From CAWHXG01 sp963833235 (GTDB taxonomy: Bacteria; Pseudomonadota; Alphaproteobacteria; Rhodobacterales; Rhodobacteraceae): a stretch of 64,000 nucleotides of DNA. Position 1 is the stretch's first letter, and each line of letters begins with the position of its first letter. Shown piece by piece: positions 46,304 to 55,440 of this stretch. The stretch covers positions 186,001-250,000 of the forward strand of contig CAWHXG010000001.1 of assembly GCA_963833235.1 (NCBI GenBank), read 5' to 3'. The notes under the pieces are model-generated. The model did not search any database and was not told the DNA's origin. It saw only the letters and a list, made by a program, of their open reading frames with translations. The position numbers were made by a program, and so were the translations under genes.

Positions 46304-47167
46304 ATGGCTGGACATGAGCGCCGAGAGAATGCCGCCCTGGCATCCCCACTGGTCCTGTTCCTTCTCGCGATCCTCGGATTCCCGGTCCTGCTGAGCCTTG
46401 TCTACGGGTTCTCGGAGACAACCTTTCAGACGTTGCGCCAGCCGAGCTTTGTCGGCCTGGACAACTTCCGCCGCGTCCTTGCCGACGACGGCTTCTGGCA
46501 GGCGGCGTGGTTCTCGCTTCGCTTCGGGCTGATCACGGCGGTGCTGCAATGCGCCTTGGGCCTGTTACTGGCGGTCTACCTCTCTCCGCTGATCAAGCGG
46601 AATGGGTGGATCGTGGCGGTGCTGATCATGCCGATGGTCGTCGCTCCGGCCATGATGGGGCTGATGTACCGACTGTCGCTGCACGAGTTTGCAGGACCGA
46701 TCCCGCACTACATGTATGCCTGGTTCGGCTGGAGCCCTTCGTTCCTCAATGCCCGGAACGTGTTCACAACGGTCGTGGTGGCCGAAACCCTGCAATGGAC
46801 GCCCTTCGCCTTTCTGCTGTTCCTGACCGCCTACCATACCCTTCCCAACGACATACGCGAGGTAGCTCGGGTCGATGGGACCCGGCCGTGGCGGTTGTTC
46901 TGGAAAATCGAATTGCCAATGCTGATGCCAATGGTCTGGGTGGCGCTGCTCATACGGTTCATCGACGGATTCAGGGTGTTCGACAACATCTACACACTGG
47001 TCGGGGCTGGTCCGGGCGGGATCACCACCTCGATGTCCATCTATATCTTCGAAGCATTTCTGAGACAGGGCGATATTGGTCGGGCCCTGGCAGCGGCCAT
47101 CCTGCTTTTCGTCACGGCATTCATCCTTCTCACCGTCGTGCAGCGCTTCGGCCGGAGGTCCACATGA
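46304..47167 (+). CDS. CUT1 sugar ABC transporter permease (MalF/UgpA type)
   Basis: This 287-residue membrane protein has six hydrophobic helices and the EAA loop (REVARVDGTRPWRLFWKIELPML) that contacts the ATPase. It works with the MalG-type permease encoded next, overlapped by ATGA. It belongs to the nanEK importer operon. Confidence 0.9.
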   Translation: MAGHERRENAALASPLVLFLLAILGFPVLLSLVYGFSETTFQTLRQPSFVGLDNFRRVLADDGFWQAAWFSLRFGLITAVLQCALGLLLAVYLSPLIKRNGWIVAVLIMPMVVAPAMMGLMYRLSLHEFAGPIPHYMYAWFGWSPSFLNARNVFTTVVVAETLQWTPFAFLLFLTAYHTLPNDIREVARVDGTRPWRLFWKIELPMLMPMVWVALLIRFIDGFRVFDNIYTLVGAGPGGITTSMSIYIFEAFLRQGDIGRALAAAILLFVTAFILLTVVQRFGRRST

Positions 47168-47991
47168 GGCACCACACCGTGTTGCGCTGGATCGTCTTTG
47201 CCTTGGCGGCATTCGTGATGAATTTCCCGATCATTGCGACCCTAGTCACCGCGCTGAAACCGCCCGGCGAGGTGAGCCGCAACGCGTCCCTCTGGATCGA
47301 GGACCCGACGCTCCAGAATTTCGCGACCGTCCTGACCGTCAGCGATCGCCTGAATATCTATTCCTACCTCGGCAATTCGCTTGCCGCAGCGCTGATCGGG
47401 ACGATCCTGCCCATCGTGCTATGCTTCCCCATCGCCTGGGCGATGGCCCGACGCGGCGTCGGGCGGACGATCCTGTTCCCCATGGTCGTCAACCTGCGTG
47501 CCCTGCCGCTGATCATCTTCGCGATCCCGCTGTACATCATGTACGCAGCGATCGGATTGCTGGATACGCGGCTCGGGCTCGGGTTGATCCTTGCGGTCGT
47601 CAATCTGCCACTGGCGTTCCTGCTGCTGGTGAATGCCATCGCGGATATCCCGCTTGAGCTCGAGGAGGCTGCCCGGATGGACGGGGCCCGTCTGCCGAGG
47701 CTCCTGTGGAAGATCATCGTGCCGCTTTGCCGGCCGGCCTTTGTGACCACCTTCATCTTCGGCTTCATCACCGCCTGGAACGAGTTCCTGTTTGGGCTGA
47801 TGCTGACCACTGACACGGCCGTGCCGGTCACCGTCGGGGCGTCCTTCTTTTTCGCAACGTCTGGCGGAGGCGTGCAATGGGGGGTTGCCGCGGCGGTGAT
47901 GATCGTTGCCGCGCTTCCACCTCTTGCATTGGGCGTCATCATGTATCGGCGCATCGGCGGATCCATGATCAGCGGCGCCGTGAAGGGATAG
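47164..47991 (+). CDS. CUT1 sugar ABC transporter permease (MalG/UgpE type)
   Basis: This 275-residue permease has six helices and an EAA loop (EEAARMDGARLPRLLWKIIVPL) followed by FGFITAWNEFLFGL, a strong MalG-type signature. Its ATG overlaps the MalF-type stop. Two bases separate it from the ATPase gene. Confidence 0.9.
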   Translation: MRHHTVLRWIVFALAAFVMNFPIIATLVTALKPPGEVSRNASLWIEDPTLQNFATVLTVSDRLNIYSYLGNSLAAALIGTILPIVLCFPIAWAMARRGVGRTILFPMVVNLRALPLIIFAIPLYIMYAAIGLLDTRLGLGLILAVVNLPLAFLLLVNAIADIPLELEEAARMDGARLPRLLWKIIVPLCRPAFVTTFIFGFITAWNEFLFGLMLTTDTAVPVTVGASFFFATSGGGVQWGVAAAVMIVAALPPLALGVIMYRRIGGSMISGAVKG

Positions 47992-47993
47992 GC

Positions 47994-48992
47994 ATGGCGT
48001 CCATCGAGCTTGACAGGATCAACAAGTCCTTCGGATCGACGGAAGTCATCCGCGACGTGTCTTTGAGGATTGCGGATGGCGAATTCTGCGTGCTCGTGGG
48101 TCCGTCCGGTTGCGGGAAGTCGACCCTCCTGCGCCTGATCGCAGGGCTGGAGACCGTGACCTCGGGACAAATCCGTATCGGCGGGGCCGATGTCACGGCG
48201 AAGGAGCCCTACGACCGCGGACTGTCGATGGTATTCCAGTCATATGCCCTTTACCCGCACATGAGCGTTCGGGCCAACATCGCTTTCGCGCTGGAGACCG
48301 CAGGCGCAAGCAGGACGGAGATTGCCACCAAGGTCGCAGGCGCCGCCAAGATGCTGCGGCTGGAGCCGCTCCTCGATCGCAAGCCGTCCGAGCTGTCCGG
48401 CGGGCAACGCCAGCGGGTTGCGATCGGACGGGCTATCGTGCGCAACCCTGCCGCCTTCCTGTTCGATGAGCCGCTCTCGAACCTGGACGCCGGCCTAAGA
48501 GCCGATACGCGGCTCGAGATTGCCGCGCTGCACCGGACCCTCGGCACGACGATGGTCTATGTCACCCACGACCAGGTCGAGGCGATGACCCTCGCCGACG
48601 AGATCGTGGTGCTGAACGGTGGCAGGATCGAACAGGTCGGCGCTCCCGCGGACCTCTACAACCGGCCGGAGACGGAATTCGTCGCGACGTTTCTCGGCGC
48701 TCCAGCCATGAACCTGATACGCGGCGCCGCAGCCGAACGCTTTGGTGCGGAGACCATCGGCATTCGACCCGAACACCTCAGTATCGCGGCCAATACCACT
48801 GGATGGTCAGGGATCGTTCAGCACCTGGAGTTCCTTGGCGTGGATACGGTCGTCCACGTTCAGACATCCGACGTCGGAAAGTTGGTAGTACGTGTGCCCG
48901 GGCAAGCGGCCTATCTACCGGGGTCGGAACTACGGATCACCCATAACCCGTCGGATGTTCACCGCTTTCGTAAGGGAAAGCGGATCGGCTGA
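47994..48992 (+). CDS. CUT1 sugar ABC transporter ATP-binding protein (UgpC/MsmK type)
   Basis: This 332-residue ATPase has Walker A GPSGCGKST, Q-loop VFQSYALYPHMSV, signature LSGGQRQRVAIGRA and Walker B FLFDEPLSNLDA, then a C-terminal TOBE regulatory domain. It completes the nanE-nanK transport operon. The ATG at 47994 follows GAAGGGA. Confidence 0.92.
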   Translation: MASIELDRINKSFGSTEVIRDVSLRIADGEFCVLVGPSGCGKSTLLRLIAGLETVTSGQIRIGGADVTAKEPYDRGLSMVFQSYALYPHMSVRANIAFALETAGASRTEIATKVAGAAKMLRLEPLLDRKPSELSGGQRQRVAIGRAIVRNPAAFLFDEPLSNLDAGLRADTRLEIAALHRTLGTTMVYVTHDQVEAMTLADEIVVLNGGRIEQVGAPADLYNRPETEFVATFLGAPAMNLIRGAAAERFGAETIGIRPEHLSIAANTTGWSGIVQHLEFLGVDTVVHVQTSDVGKLVVRVPGQAAYLPGSELRITHNPSDVHRFRKGKRIG

Positions 48993-49403
48993 ACCCCATG
49001 GCATCTGCCTCTCGTATGGACGGAGTATCGATACCTTGGGACGGCAGATGATCAGGCGAAAATGAAACGCTTTGAAGCTACTGATCACGTAGCGGCGACG
49101 GGTCTTTCCAGGCATCATTGCTTGCAGTGGCGCTGTCCGTGAGAGCTGCACGTCGAGAGCGGCATTGGCGTGGTTGCAGAAATCACACCGGCGGCATGAG
49201 AGCTTCCTCCCCCACTATGATCGGACGGCATGAACGATCTCCGCCGTCTCGAAGGCCGAGAAGTAGTTCATCAGAGGCATGCGGATCATCGTAGCTTTGC
49301 GATCTAGATCCTTTGCGTCGATGCGTTCTTCACTGGCATCTAGACTTCAGACCTTCACTTGAGGAGGCTCGGGACCAGCAAGCGGCCGGAGTTCAAGCGA
49401 TCC
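48993..49403. other. Intergenic region between the nan-type operon and ligD
   Basis: About 410 bases separate the two convergent units. No gene is supported. On the minus strand around 49215-49295 a short open stretch encodes MIRMPLMNYFSAFETAEIV-like residues, with no ribosome site or recognised family; it may be a relic. A transcription terminator is expected for each side, but I found no clear hairpin. Confidence 0.35.
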
Positions 49404-51827
49404 CTACTCGTCGATCCACAGTTGCAGCTTGCGAAGCACGCCGGGGCCAAGGGTGGACAGTGCGATAGGCTCCGCAGGGCGGTCGGCACGCGCCCTCGCG
49501 GCTTCCATGCCGAACACATCGGCGCCCTTCAGGGCAGTCAGATCCCTCCACGGAATTGGGACCGCAACTGGCGCCCCCGGCCTTGCTCGGACCGAGAATG
49601 GCGCAACGGCCGTGGCGCCCTTCTCATTGCGAAGCCAGTCAACGAAGATCCGCCCCGCCCGCCGTTTCCTCGACATGGTGCTGACGAACCGTTCAGGCTC
49701 TTTCCGTGCGAGGATGGTCGCGACCGTCCGTGCGAAGGTTTTCACAGTATCCCAGGTCACAGTCCGGCGAAGCGACACGACCACGTGGATGCCTTTCCCG
49801 CCGGTCACGATTGGGCTCGAGGCGAGGCCGAGATTTTCCAGCCGATCCCGCAGATCCAGTGCAGCCGACTTCACCGCGTCGAACCCGAGTGCCTCGTCGG
49901 GGTCGAGGTCGAAGACCAACCTATCCGGACGGTCCAGTCGGTCTCGGCGTGCGCCCCAAAGGTGAAACTCGATCGTTCCCATTTGCACGGCAGCGACCAT
50001 GCCCGCCGCACTGGCCATGAACATGGAGGGGTCCCCGCGAGTGTCGCCTTCGTCCGTCCGCACTGATCCGATGGCCCGAGGAAACCCTTCGCCCTTATGC
50101 CTTTGGTAAAAGCCCGCCTCGTCAAGCCCTCCGGGATGGCGAAGAAACGTCAGCGGGCGGTCCGCGGCATGCGCGAAGAAGGCCGGAGCGACCGCTTCAT
50201 AGTATTCGGCGAGGTCGAGCTTGGTCGTTCGTGTTCCCGGAAAGACGACGCGGGCGGGATGCGAGAGGACGATCCCGGCACGCGTCGGCGCTGTCTTGAG
50301 CGGGGGGATCGCCTTCCGGGCGGGATGACCCGGCTGGGTCGCAAGCAATCCCTCGAAAACGCCATGCCGGATCCGCGCCGCGCCTGTCAGTCCGGCATGC
50401 CAGACTTCGGCCTTCAGCACTGGCTCCAGCCAGACAGGTGAAGGCCCGGCATCCGCAGGGTGTATGGGCAAAGGGCAATTCGCCCGGACGTGGCGGCTCA
50501 TCTCGCGCATCGTCGCATCCATGGTGGCGCCATCGAACCCCGTGCCGACGCGCCCGCGATAGGCCAGCCCGCCCGCCTCGAACGATGCCAGCATCAGCGA
50601 TGCAAAGGGCCGACTTTCCACGTCGGACGGCGTATACCCGACGATGGCGAACGTTTCCAGAATGCCGCATTTCACCTTGATCCAGGCACGGGTGCGGCGC
50701 GCGCGATAGGGCGCATCGATGCGTTTTGCGACGATCCCCTCGCCGCCCGCGGCACAGATCGCCGTCAGAACCAGGTCCGGGGGGCCCTCTGCAATCGGCG
50801 AGAGACGCAGGGCCGCGAGCGGCGGGAAAACTGCCAGCAACTTTTCAAGGGCCCGCCGACGCTCGGACTGAGTCGCGCCCGTCAGATCCTTTCCATCAAG
50901 GTGGAGCAGGTCGAAGGCGTAGAAGGCCAGGGGGCCGCCGCTGCTCAGCGCCGCCTGCAACGCATCGAACGTCTCCGGCCCCAGACCCGCCACGACTTCT
51001 CCGTCGATCAGAGCAGCCCTGCCGCGTAGATCAGCGGCCCAAGGCAAGAGGGCCGCGAACCGGTCCGTCCAATCGTGGCCATTCCTGGTCGTGATCCTTG
51101 GCCCGCCATCTCCGATCGCCAACATCGCGCGATAGCCGTCGTGCTTCGGCTCGACCCACCAGCCCCCGCCGCCTGGCGGAGCATCGCGGCGGGTCGCAAG
51201 TTGCGGCTTGCCCGCCAAGGGACGCTGCCCGGCACGGGCCGGGCGTTTCGGTGGCGTATCGGCGGCAATCTCCGCCATGCTGCGCCCGCTAATAACGCTG
51301 GTTGCGTGCATCTCCGTCAGGGTATCGGGCGCGCCGGCGGCGACGTCGCGCTCCTTCACCAGCAACCAGTTGTCGCGCTTCTCGTCTCCGGGGCGCTTCG
51401 GACTGAGCCGCACCAGCATCCATGCGCCCGTCATGCGGCGGCCGAGGATGGCGAATTTAAGCATGCCGGTCACCAAACCCTCGTTCACGTCCTGCGCCGG
51501 ATGCCACCACCCGAGATCCCAGAGCAACACGGTCCCGGCGCCATAGCTACCTTTCGGGATCGCTCCCTCGAAGGTCAGGTAATCGCAAGGATGATCCTCG
51601 GTCCGGACCGCCAGGCGCTTCTGCGCCGGGTCCAGCGAAGGTCCGCGGGTCACCGCCCAGCTGAGAAGCACGCCCTGCCATTCCAAACGCAGGTCGAAGT
51701 GCAGCCGACGGGCCGCGTGCTTCTGACACGAGAATGAAAGCCGGCCGGTTGCGGCAGAGGATCCGCCTTCTGGCTCGGGCGTCTGCGCGAAGTCCCGCAT
51801 TGACCGGTAACGGGCCAGGCGGTCCAC
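49404..51827 (-). CDS. ligD: DNA ligase D (phosphoesterase-ligase-polymerase), non-homologous end joining
   Basis: This 807-residue LigD has all three domains in the order phosphoesterase, ligase, polymerase. The phosphoesterase (about 30-165) has RRLHFDLRLEW with His43 and Asp45. The ATP-dependent ligase (about 220-510) has the adenylation Lys228 in VEPKHDGYR, and GEGIVAKRIDAPYR in its core. The primase-polymerase (about 520-800) has LVFDLDPDE with the metal Asp pair. It is coupled to ku (2-base gap), which recruits it to broken ends. In this group LigD is used in stationary phase and stress. The frame is intact. Confidence 0.95.
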   Translation of the reverse strand: MDRLARYRSMRDFAQTPEPEGGSSAATGRLSFSCQKHAARRLHFDLRLEWQGVLLSWAVTRGPSLDPAQKRLAVRTEDHPCDYLTFEGAIPKGSYGAGTVLLWDLGWWHPAQDVNEGLVTGMLKFAILGRRMTGAWMLVRLSPKRPGDEKRDNWLLVKERDVAAGAPDTLTEMHATSVISGRSMAEIAADTPPKRPARAGQRPLAGKPQLATRRDAPPGGGGWWVEPKHDGYRAMLAIGDGGPRITTRNGHDWTDRFAALLPWAADLRGRAALIDGEVVAGLGPETFDALQAALSSGGPLAFYAFDLLHLDGKDLTGATQSERRRALEKLLAVFPPLAALRLSPIAEGPPDLVLTAICAAGGEGIVAKRIDAPYRARRTRAWIKVKCGILETFAIVGYTPSDVESRPFASLMLASFEAGGLAYRGRVGTGFDGATMDATMREMSRHVRANCPLPIHPADAGPSPVWLEPVLKAEVWHAGLTGAARIRHGVFEGLLATQPGHPARKAIPPLKTAPTRAGIVLSHPARVVFPGTRTTKLDLAEYYEAVAPAFFAHAADRPLTFLRHPGGLDEAGFYQRHKGEGFPRAIGSVRTDEGDTRGDPSMFMASAAGMVAAVQMGTIEFHLWGARRDRLDRPDRLVFDLDPDEALGFDAVKSAALDLRDRLENLGLASSPIVTGGKGIHVVVSLRRTVTWDTVKTFARTVATILARKEPERFVSTMSRKRRAGRIFVDWLRNEKGATAVAPFSVRARPGAPVAVPIPWRDLTALKGADVFGMEAARARADRPAEPIALSTLGPGVLRKLQLWIDE

Positions 51828-51829
51828 CT

Positions 51830-52741
51830 TCAGGCGCTCTTCTTTGTGGTCCGCCCCGTTGCCGCGGGTTTGGCCTTCGCCTTTCGCGGCGCGCCCTTCG
51901 CGGCGCCGCCGGAGGCCTTGCCGTTGGCGCCGGCCGTATTTCGCGCCCTTTTCTCGCTACTCTTCAGGCTTTCCTTGAGGGCCGCCATGAGGTCGACGAC
52001 GTTGCCCCCCGCCGCGCCTTCGCCTTCCTCGGCGCCAGCGCGTGGCGTGGCCTTGTTGCGCCGCTTGGCCTCGATCAGCTCACGCAGCGCGATGTCGTAA
52101 TGGTCCTTGAAGGCGCCGGCATCGAACTTGCCGGTCTTGCGCTCGATCAACTGGGTCGCCACCGCCAGCAGGTCGTCCTCGGCCGCGTTGTCCTCGATGT
52201 TCGAAAAGAGCGGGTCGGCCTCCTTCAGCTCGTCCTCGTAGAACAGCGTCTCCATCAGCAGCCCGTCACCACATGGCTTCACCGCGCAGAGGTATTCCTT
52301 GCCCCGCATGGTCAGCTGCCCCAGCCCCACCTTGTCGGACTGCCGCAACGCATCTCGGACCACGCGATAGGCGTCCTGCGCCAGATCGTCGGAGGGCACG
52401 ATATAGTAGGGCCTGTCAAAGTAGAGCGGCGGAATCTCGTACGCGTCGACGAACTGCACCAGCTCGAACGTTTTCTTGGTCTCGAGCCGGATGTCGTCGA
52501 CCTCGTCCTTGTCGAGCAGCAGGTAGTCGCCGTCGTCAAGCTCGTATCCCTTCATGATCTCGCTGGCGTCCACGGGGCCGATCCCGGCCACCGTCTTCTC
52601 GTATCGGACCCGCTTGCCCGAAGGTCCATGGATCTGCCGGAAGCTCACCCGCGCGCCCGACTTCGTGGCGGAGTGGATTTCCACCCCGATTGCTACCAGG
52701 GACAAGCGAAGCTGGCCCTTCCAAACCGCGCGTGACGCCAT
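51830..52741 (-). CDS. ku: Ku homodimer DNA-end-binding protein
   Basis: This 303-residue bacterial Ku has the core SRAVWKGQLRLSLVAIGVEIHSA-like start, VRYEKTVAGIGPVDASEIMKGYE and PYYIVPSDD, followed by the ring-forming middle and a Lys/Ala/Gly-rich C-terminal tail (AKAKPAATGRTTKK) typical for DNA binding. It binds double-strand ends and recruits LigD, whose gene follows immediately. Start ATG 52741 follows AGGGAGGT. A candidate EcfG-type promoter lies just upstream. Confidence 0.95.
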   Translation of the reverse strand: MASRAVWKGQLRLSLVAIGVEIHSATKSGARVSFRQIHGPSGKRVRYEKTVAGIGPVDASEIMKGYELDDGDYLLLDKDEVDDIRLETKKTFELVQFVDAYEIPPLYFDRPYYIVPSDDLAQDAYRVVRDALRQSDKVGLGQLTMRGKEYLCAVKPCGDGLLMETLFYEDELKEADPLFSNIEDNAAEDDLLAVATQLIERKTGKFDAGAFKDHYDIALRELIEAKRRNKATPRAGAEEGEGAAGGNVVDLMAALKESLKSSEKRARNTAGANGKASGGAAKGAPRKAKAKPAATGRTTKKSA

Positions 52742-52767
52742 TCCGACCTCCCTAAAATCAGAATGCC

Positions 52768-52792
52768 AACGCGCCCGGCCGCCGGCGGTTCA
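52768..52792 (-). promoter_or_regulatory. Candidate EcfG-type promoter for ku-ligD
   Basis: Read on the minus strand the sequence is TGAAC, 16 bases, CGTT, close to the general-stress (EcfG) consensus GGAAC-N16/17-CGTT, with one mismatch. The -10-like CGTT ends 26 bases before the ku start codon, a plausible distance. Confidence 0.45.
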
Positions 52793-52912
52793 TTCCGCCT
52801 GCGCGAGGGCCGGATAGATCGGCCAGAAGACGTCCCTACCCAAGTTAATCGTCGCCGCTGGTTGGGAGGGCAAGGCCTCCCCTTGTAATGGTCCGTCGGC
52901 GACCGGCTACAT

Positions 52913-53372
52913 TTATTCGTTCCCGTCTTGGGTCCGGCCCGTCATCTCGGCCATGGCGTTGGGGAACATGTCGGCCGCGATGTTCCCCAGGGCATAGACG
53001 CGGCCCATGCAGAACGGCACGCCGTTGAAGTCGATCGGTGTTGACGGCAGCCCCGACGACTGCAGGTGCCGGGGGATCATGGCGCCCACCCACGACGGCA
53101 TTCTGCGCACCCGCCTCCTGCTGGCTGAGCGGGACCTTCTCGACATGGAAGGCAGCCGCATGTCCGAGGAACTCGGTATGCGAGAGATCTTCGGTCGCAA
53201 GTCGCGGTATTTGCTGCCGCCGCGGGCGCGCATGGTGTGGTAGAGGTCCTGCACCGCTACCCGGACTTCATCTTCAATGCCGCCGATGGCCTGCTGCCGG
53301 TACTCGACGAAGCCCGGGTTGGGCGTGTCGACCCGCACCTCGTATTCGAGTTTCGCGGAAGGGTAGAATTTG
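52913..53372 (-). pseudogene. Manganese catalase remnant (katN-like)
   Basis: Two conserved blocks of di-manganese catalase survive. One is FYPSAKLEYEVRV followed by QQAIGGIEDEVRVA and RGGSKYRDL. The other is DFNGVPFCMG and YALGNIAADMFPNAMAEMTGR. The middle (metal-site and EDLSHTEFLGHAAAFH-like part) appears in another frame, so at least two indels separate them. The usual Met at the FYP start is AAA, and the C-terminal half is gone after 52913. A general-stress role with Ku/LigD is a known pairing in other genomes. The gene is not functional as read. Confidence 0.7.
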
Positions 53373-53523
53373 GGGGCGCCTCGCCCGAGTTGTCGAGATG
53401 GAAGCCTGCTGATCGAATGCAATTGGGTTTACAGCCAATGAAATCGCAAGCCCCTGTAAAGATGTCGGATTTCGTCAGCATTGGGTCGATCCACGATCGA
53501 CGCACCGTTCCCGAAGGTCATGC

Positions 53524-53548
53524 GGAACCACTGGGGCCTACCTAGGTT
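53524..53548 (+). promoter_or_regulatory. Candidate EcfG-type promoter for the acyl-CoA dehydrogenase/PIG-L cluster
   Basis: GGAAC (53524-53528), then 16 bases, then GGTT (53545-53548), close to the EcfG consensus GGAAC-N16/17-CGTT with one mismatch in the -10 part. It lies about 30 bases before the first possible start of the four-gene cluster. Confidence 0.4.
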
Positions 53549-53578
53549 TTTTCGTATGGACAATTTGCATCCTACCCC

Positions 53579-54697
53579 TTGGGGGGCCGCGCTTTGACAC
53601 TTCTGCCTCCCCGAGTTGCTTCGCTTCCCGCAACGGCGCTTACGACGCTCGACCTGCGCGAACTTTCAGAAGCTGCCGGCTTGGAGGATCGTGGAGCCCG
53701 TGACATCCGGCGATCCATTTCTCTGCTGGCCGCCGCCGGCTATCTCGATGCTGGCGTCCTGCCTCCTGCCGTACTGGCTAGAAGGCTGACGACCGTCGCT
53801 GAGGCCAACCTGTCTGTCGCGCGTCTTTTCGAGGGGCATATCAACGCGCTGCGCCTGCTCCGCATGTTCGCGAGCCGAACGGTCATGGAACATGCGGCCC
53901 AGCAGGCGGCCGGCGGCACCCTCTTTGGCGTGTGGGGCGCGGAGGGAGCTGTACCGCTAGGCCTCGAGGGTCAGATTCTGCGTGGCGGCAAGCGCTTCGC
54001 CTCGGGGCTGGGCGTTGTCGGGCAGGCCATCGTCACCGTGAAGGAGCCGGGCGGGACGCGCCTTGCGCTCCTCGATGTCACCGAGGCCTCCCGGCAGGAC
54101 CCGAGCAGTTGGACGAAGACTGGCATGCGGGCCACGGCTTCCGGGAATTTCGATGCGACGGGACTACCGGCATCGGCCTTGACGTGGATCGGTGGGGTCG
54201 ACCGGTACTTCGAGGAGCCCGGCTTCCTCGCCGGTGTCTGGCGGATCGCGGCGGTGCAACTTGGTGGCACGCTTGGCCTGCTCCGAACCGCGGCCACCGC
54301 CCTCGCCGATCTTGGCCGCCTGGAGGCGGAGCCACAGGTGGCGCGGCTGGCACCGGTCCTGACCCGCACGGTCGCCGCCGGCGGTCTGGTGCGTCGCGCC
54401 GCTGCTCTCGCCGAAGGGCCGGCGGGTCGGGCCGAGCCGGAGCGGGCGGTGTCGTTCTCGATCCAGGCGCGGCTCATCACCGAGGAAACCGGACAGGACG
54501 CCATCGCCACGGTCGAACGCGCCGTAGGCCTGGCTCATTTCGACGAGGGCGCGGCGACCGGACGGATCGCCCGCGATCTGGCCACCTACATGCGGCAGGC
54601 CGCGCGCGATGCCCTGCTTCAGCGGGCGGGCGCCTGGGCCCTTGGGCAGGATGGACCCTTCTCGGCGCTTCTCGAGGATGGCCCGCGCGATGCGTGA
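53579..54697 (+). CDS. Acyl-CoA dehydrogenase-like protein of a coupled four-gene cluster
   Basis: This protein of about 372 residues has the helical layout of acyl-CoA dehydrogenases (AAGYLDAGVLP, FASGLGVVGQAIVTV, the segment FLAGVWRIAAVQLGG, and late helices ending ARDALLQRAGAW). It is shorter and has no clear catalytic Glu that I can place. Start is uncertain: TTG at 53579, or TTG at 53594. Its stop overlaps the PIG-L start. The pairing with a deacetylase, a methyltransferase and a glycosyltransferase suggests an acylated, N-modified sugar product. Function unknown. Confidence 0.7.
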   Translation: MGGRALTLLPPRVASLPATALTTLDLRELSEAAGLEDRGARDIRRSISLLAAAGYLDAGVLPPAVLARRLTTVAEANLSVARLFEGHINALRLLRMFASRTVMEHAAQQAAGGTLFGVWGAEGAVPLGLEGQILRGGKRFASGLGVVGQAIVTVKEPGGTRLALLDVTEASRQDPSSWTKTGMRATASGNFDATGLPASALTWIGGVDRYFEEPGFLAGVWRIAAVQLGGTLGLLRTAATALADLGRLEAEPQVARLAPVLTRTVAAGGLVRRAAALAEGPAGRAEPERAVSFSIQARLITEETGQDAIATVERAVGLAHFDEGAATGRIARDLATYMRQAARDALLQRAGAWALGQDGPFSALLEDGPRDA

Positions 54698-55440
54698 CCG
54701 CGACCTGGCGGTGATCGACCGGGCCGGGCAGCCGGGCGCGATCGAGGTGACGGCCCGCGAACTGCTTGGCACCCGGCCGCTTCTGGTGTTGGCCCCTCAT
54801 CCGGACGACGAGAGTTCTCGGATGCGGCGCGTTGCTGGCCCATGCCTTCGCCACGGTCGGCGCCCATGTGGTGTGCTTGACCGACGGGGCACATTCGCAT
54901 CCCGGCTCGAAGCTTTTCCCGCCCGAACGGCTTGCAGCGTTGCGCCGCGACGAACTCGGCGAAGCGGTCGCCCATCTGGGCGGGACCGGCGAAGATGTCA
55001 CCTGGGCGGGGTTCCCTGATACCGCCCTGCGCAGCGACCCGCGCCTCATCGCGCAGATCGACGCCATCGCCAGAACCATCGGTGCCGGCCTGATCCTCGG
55101 GCCATCGCCGCTCGACCCGCATTGCGACCACGAGGCCGGGGCTGCCATCGCGCGGCGGGTGGCGGCACGGGCGCCGCAGCGACGGCTGGGCCATTTCCCG
55201 GTCTGGTCGCGCTGGCATGGTAGGGGTTGCGCCCCGAAGCCGGCCGGCACGTCGGCGTTCCGCTTGGCGCCCGGCATCTGCGCAGGCGCTAAGGCCGCGG
55301 CCATAGCCGCCCACCGCAGCCAGGCGGGCGGGGTTGTGCCCGACGCGCCCGACGGGTTCGAAATGCCGCCCGGCTTCGCGGCGTTCTTCGCCGGGGGCGA
55401 CGAGATCTTCTTTCTTCGAAGCGAGGGCACCGCTCCATGA
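54690..55440 (+). pseudogene. PIG-L family deacetylase, one frameshift
   Basis: PIG-L (LmbE-like) zinc deacetylases remove acetyl from N-acetylglucosamine-type sugars. The active-site motif is APHPDDES, then LGCGALLAHAF continues in another frame after an extra T near 54815. Dropping it gives 249 residues plus stop. Later conserved parts include LTDGAHSHPGS and the metal/base region GPSPLDPHCDHEA. The start overlaps the acyl-CoA dehydrogenase stop (an in-frame ATG at 54678 is also possible) and the stop overlaps the methyltransferase start. Confidence 0.85.

Noticed and set aside
52387..53545. Plus-strand frames opposite ku and the Mn-catalase remnant
   Set aside because: None has a ribosome site or a family; the conserved blocks lie on the minus strand.
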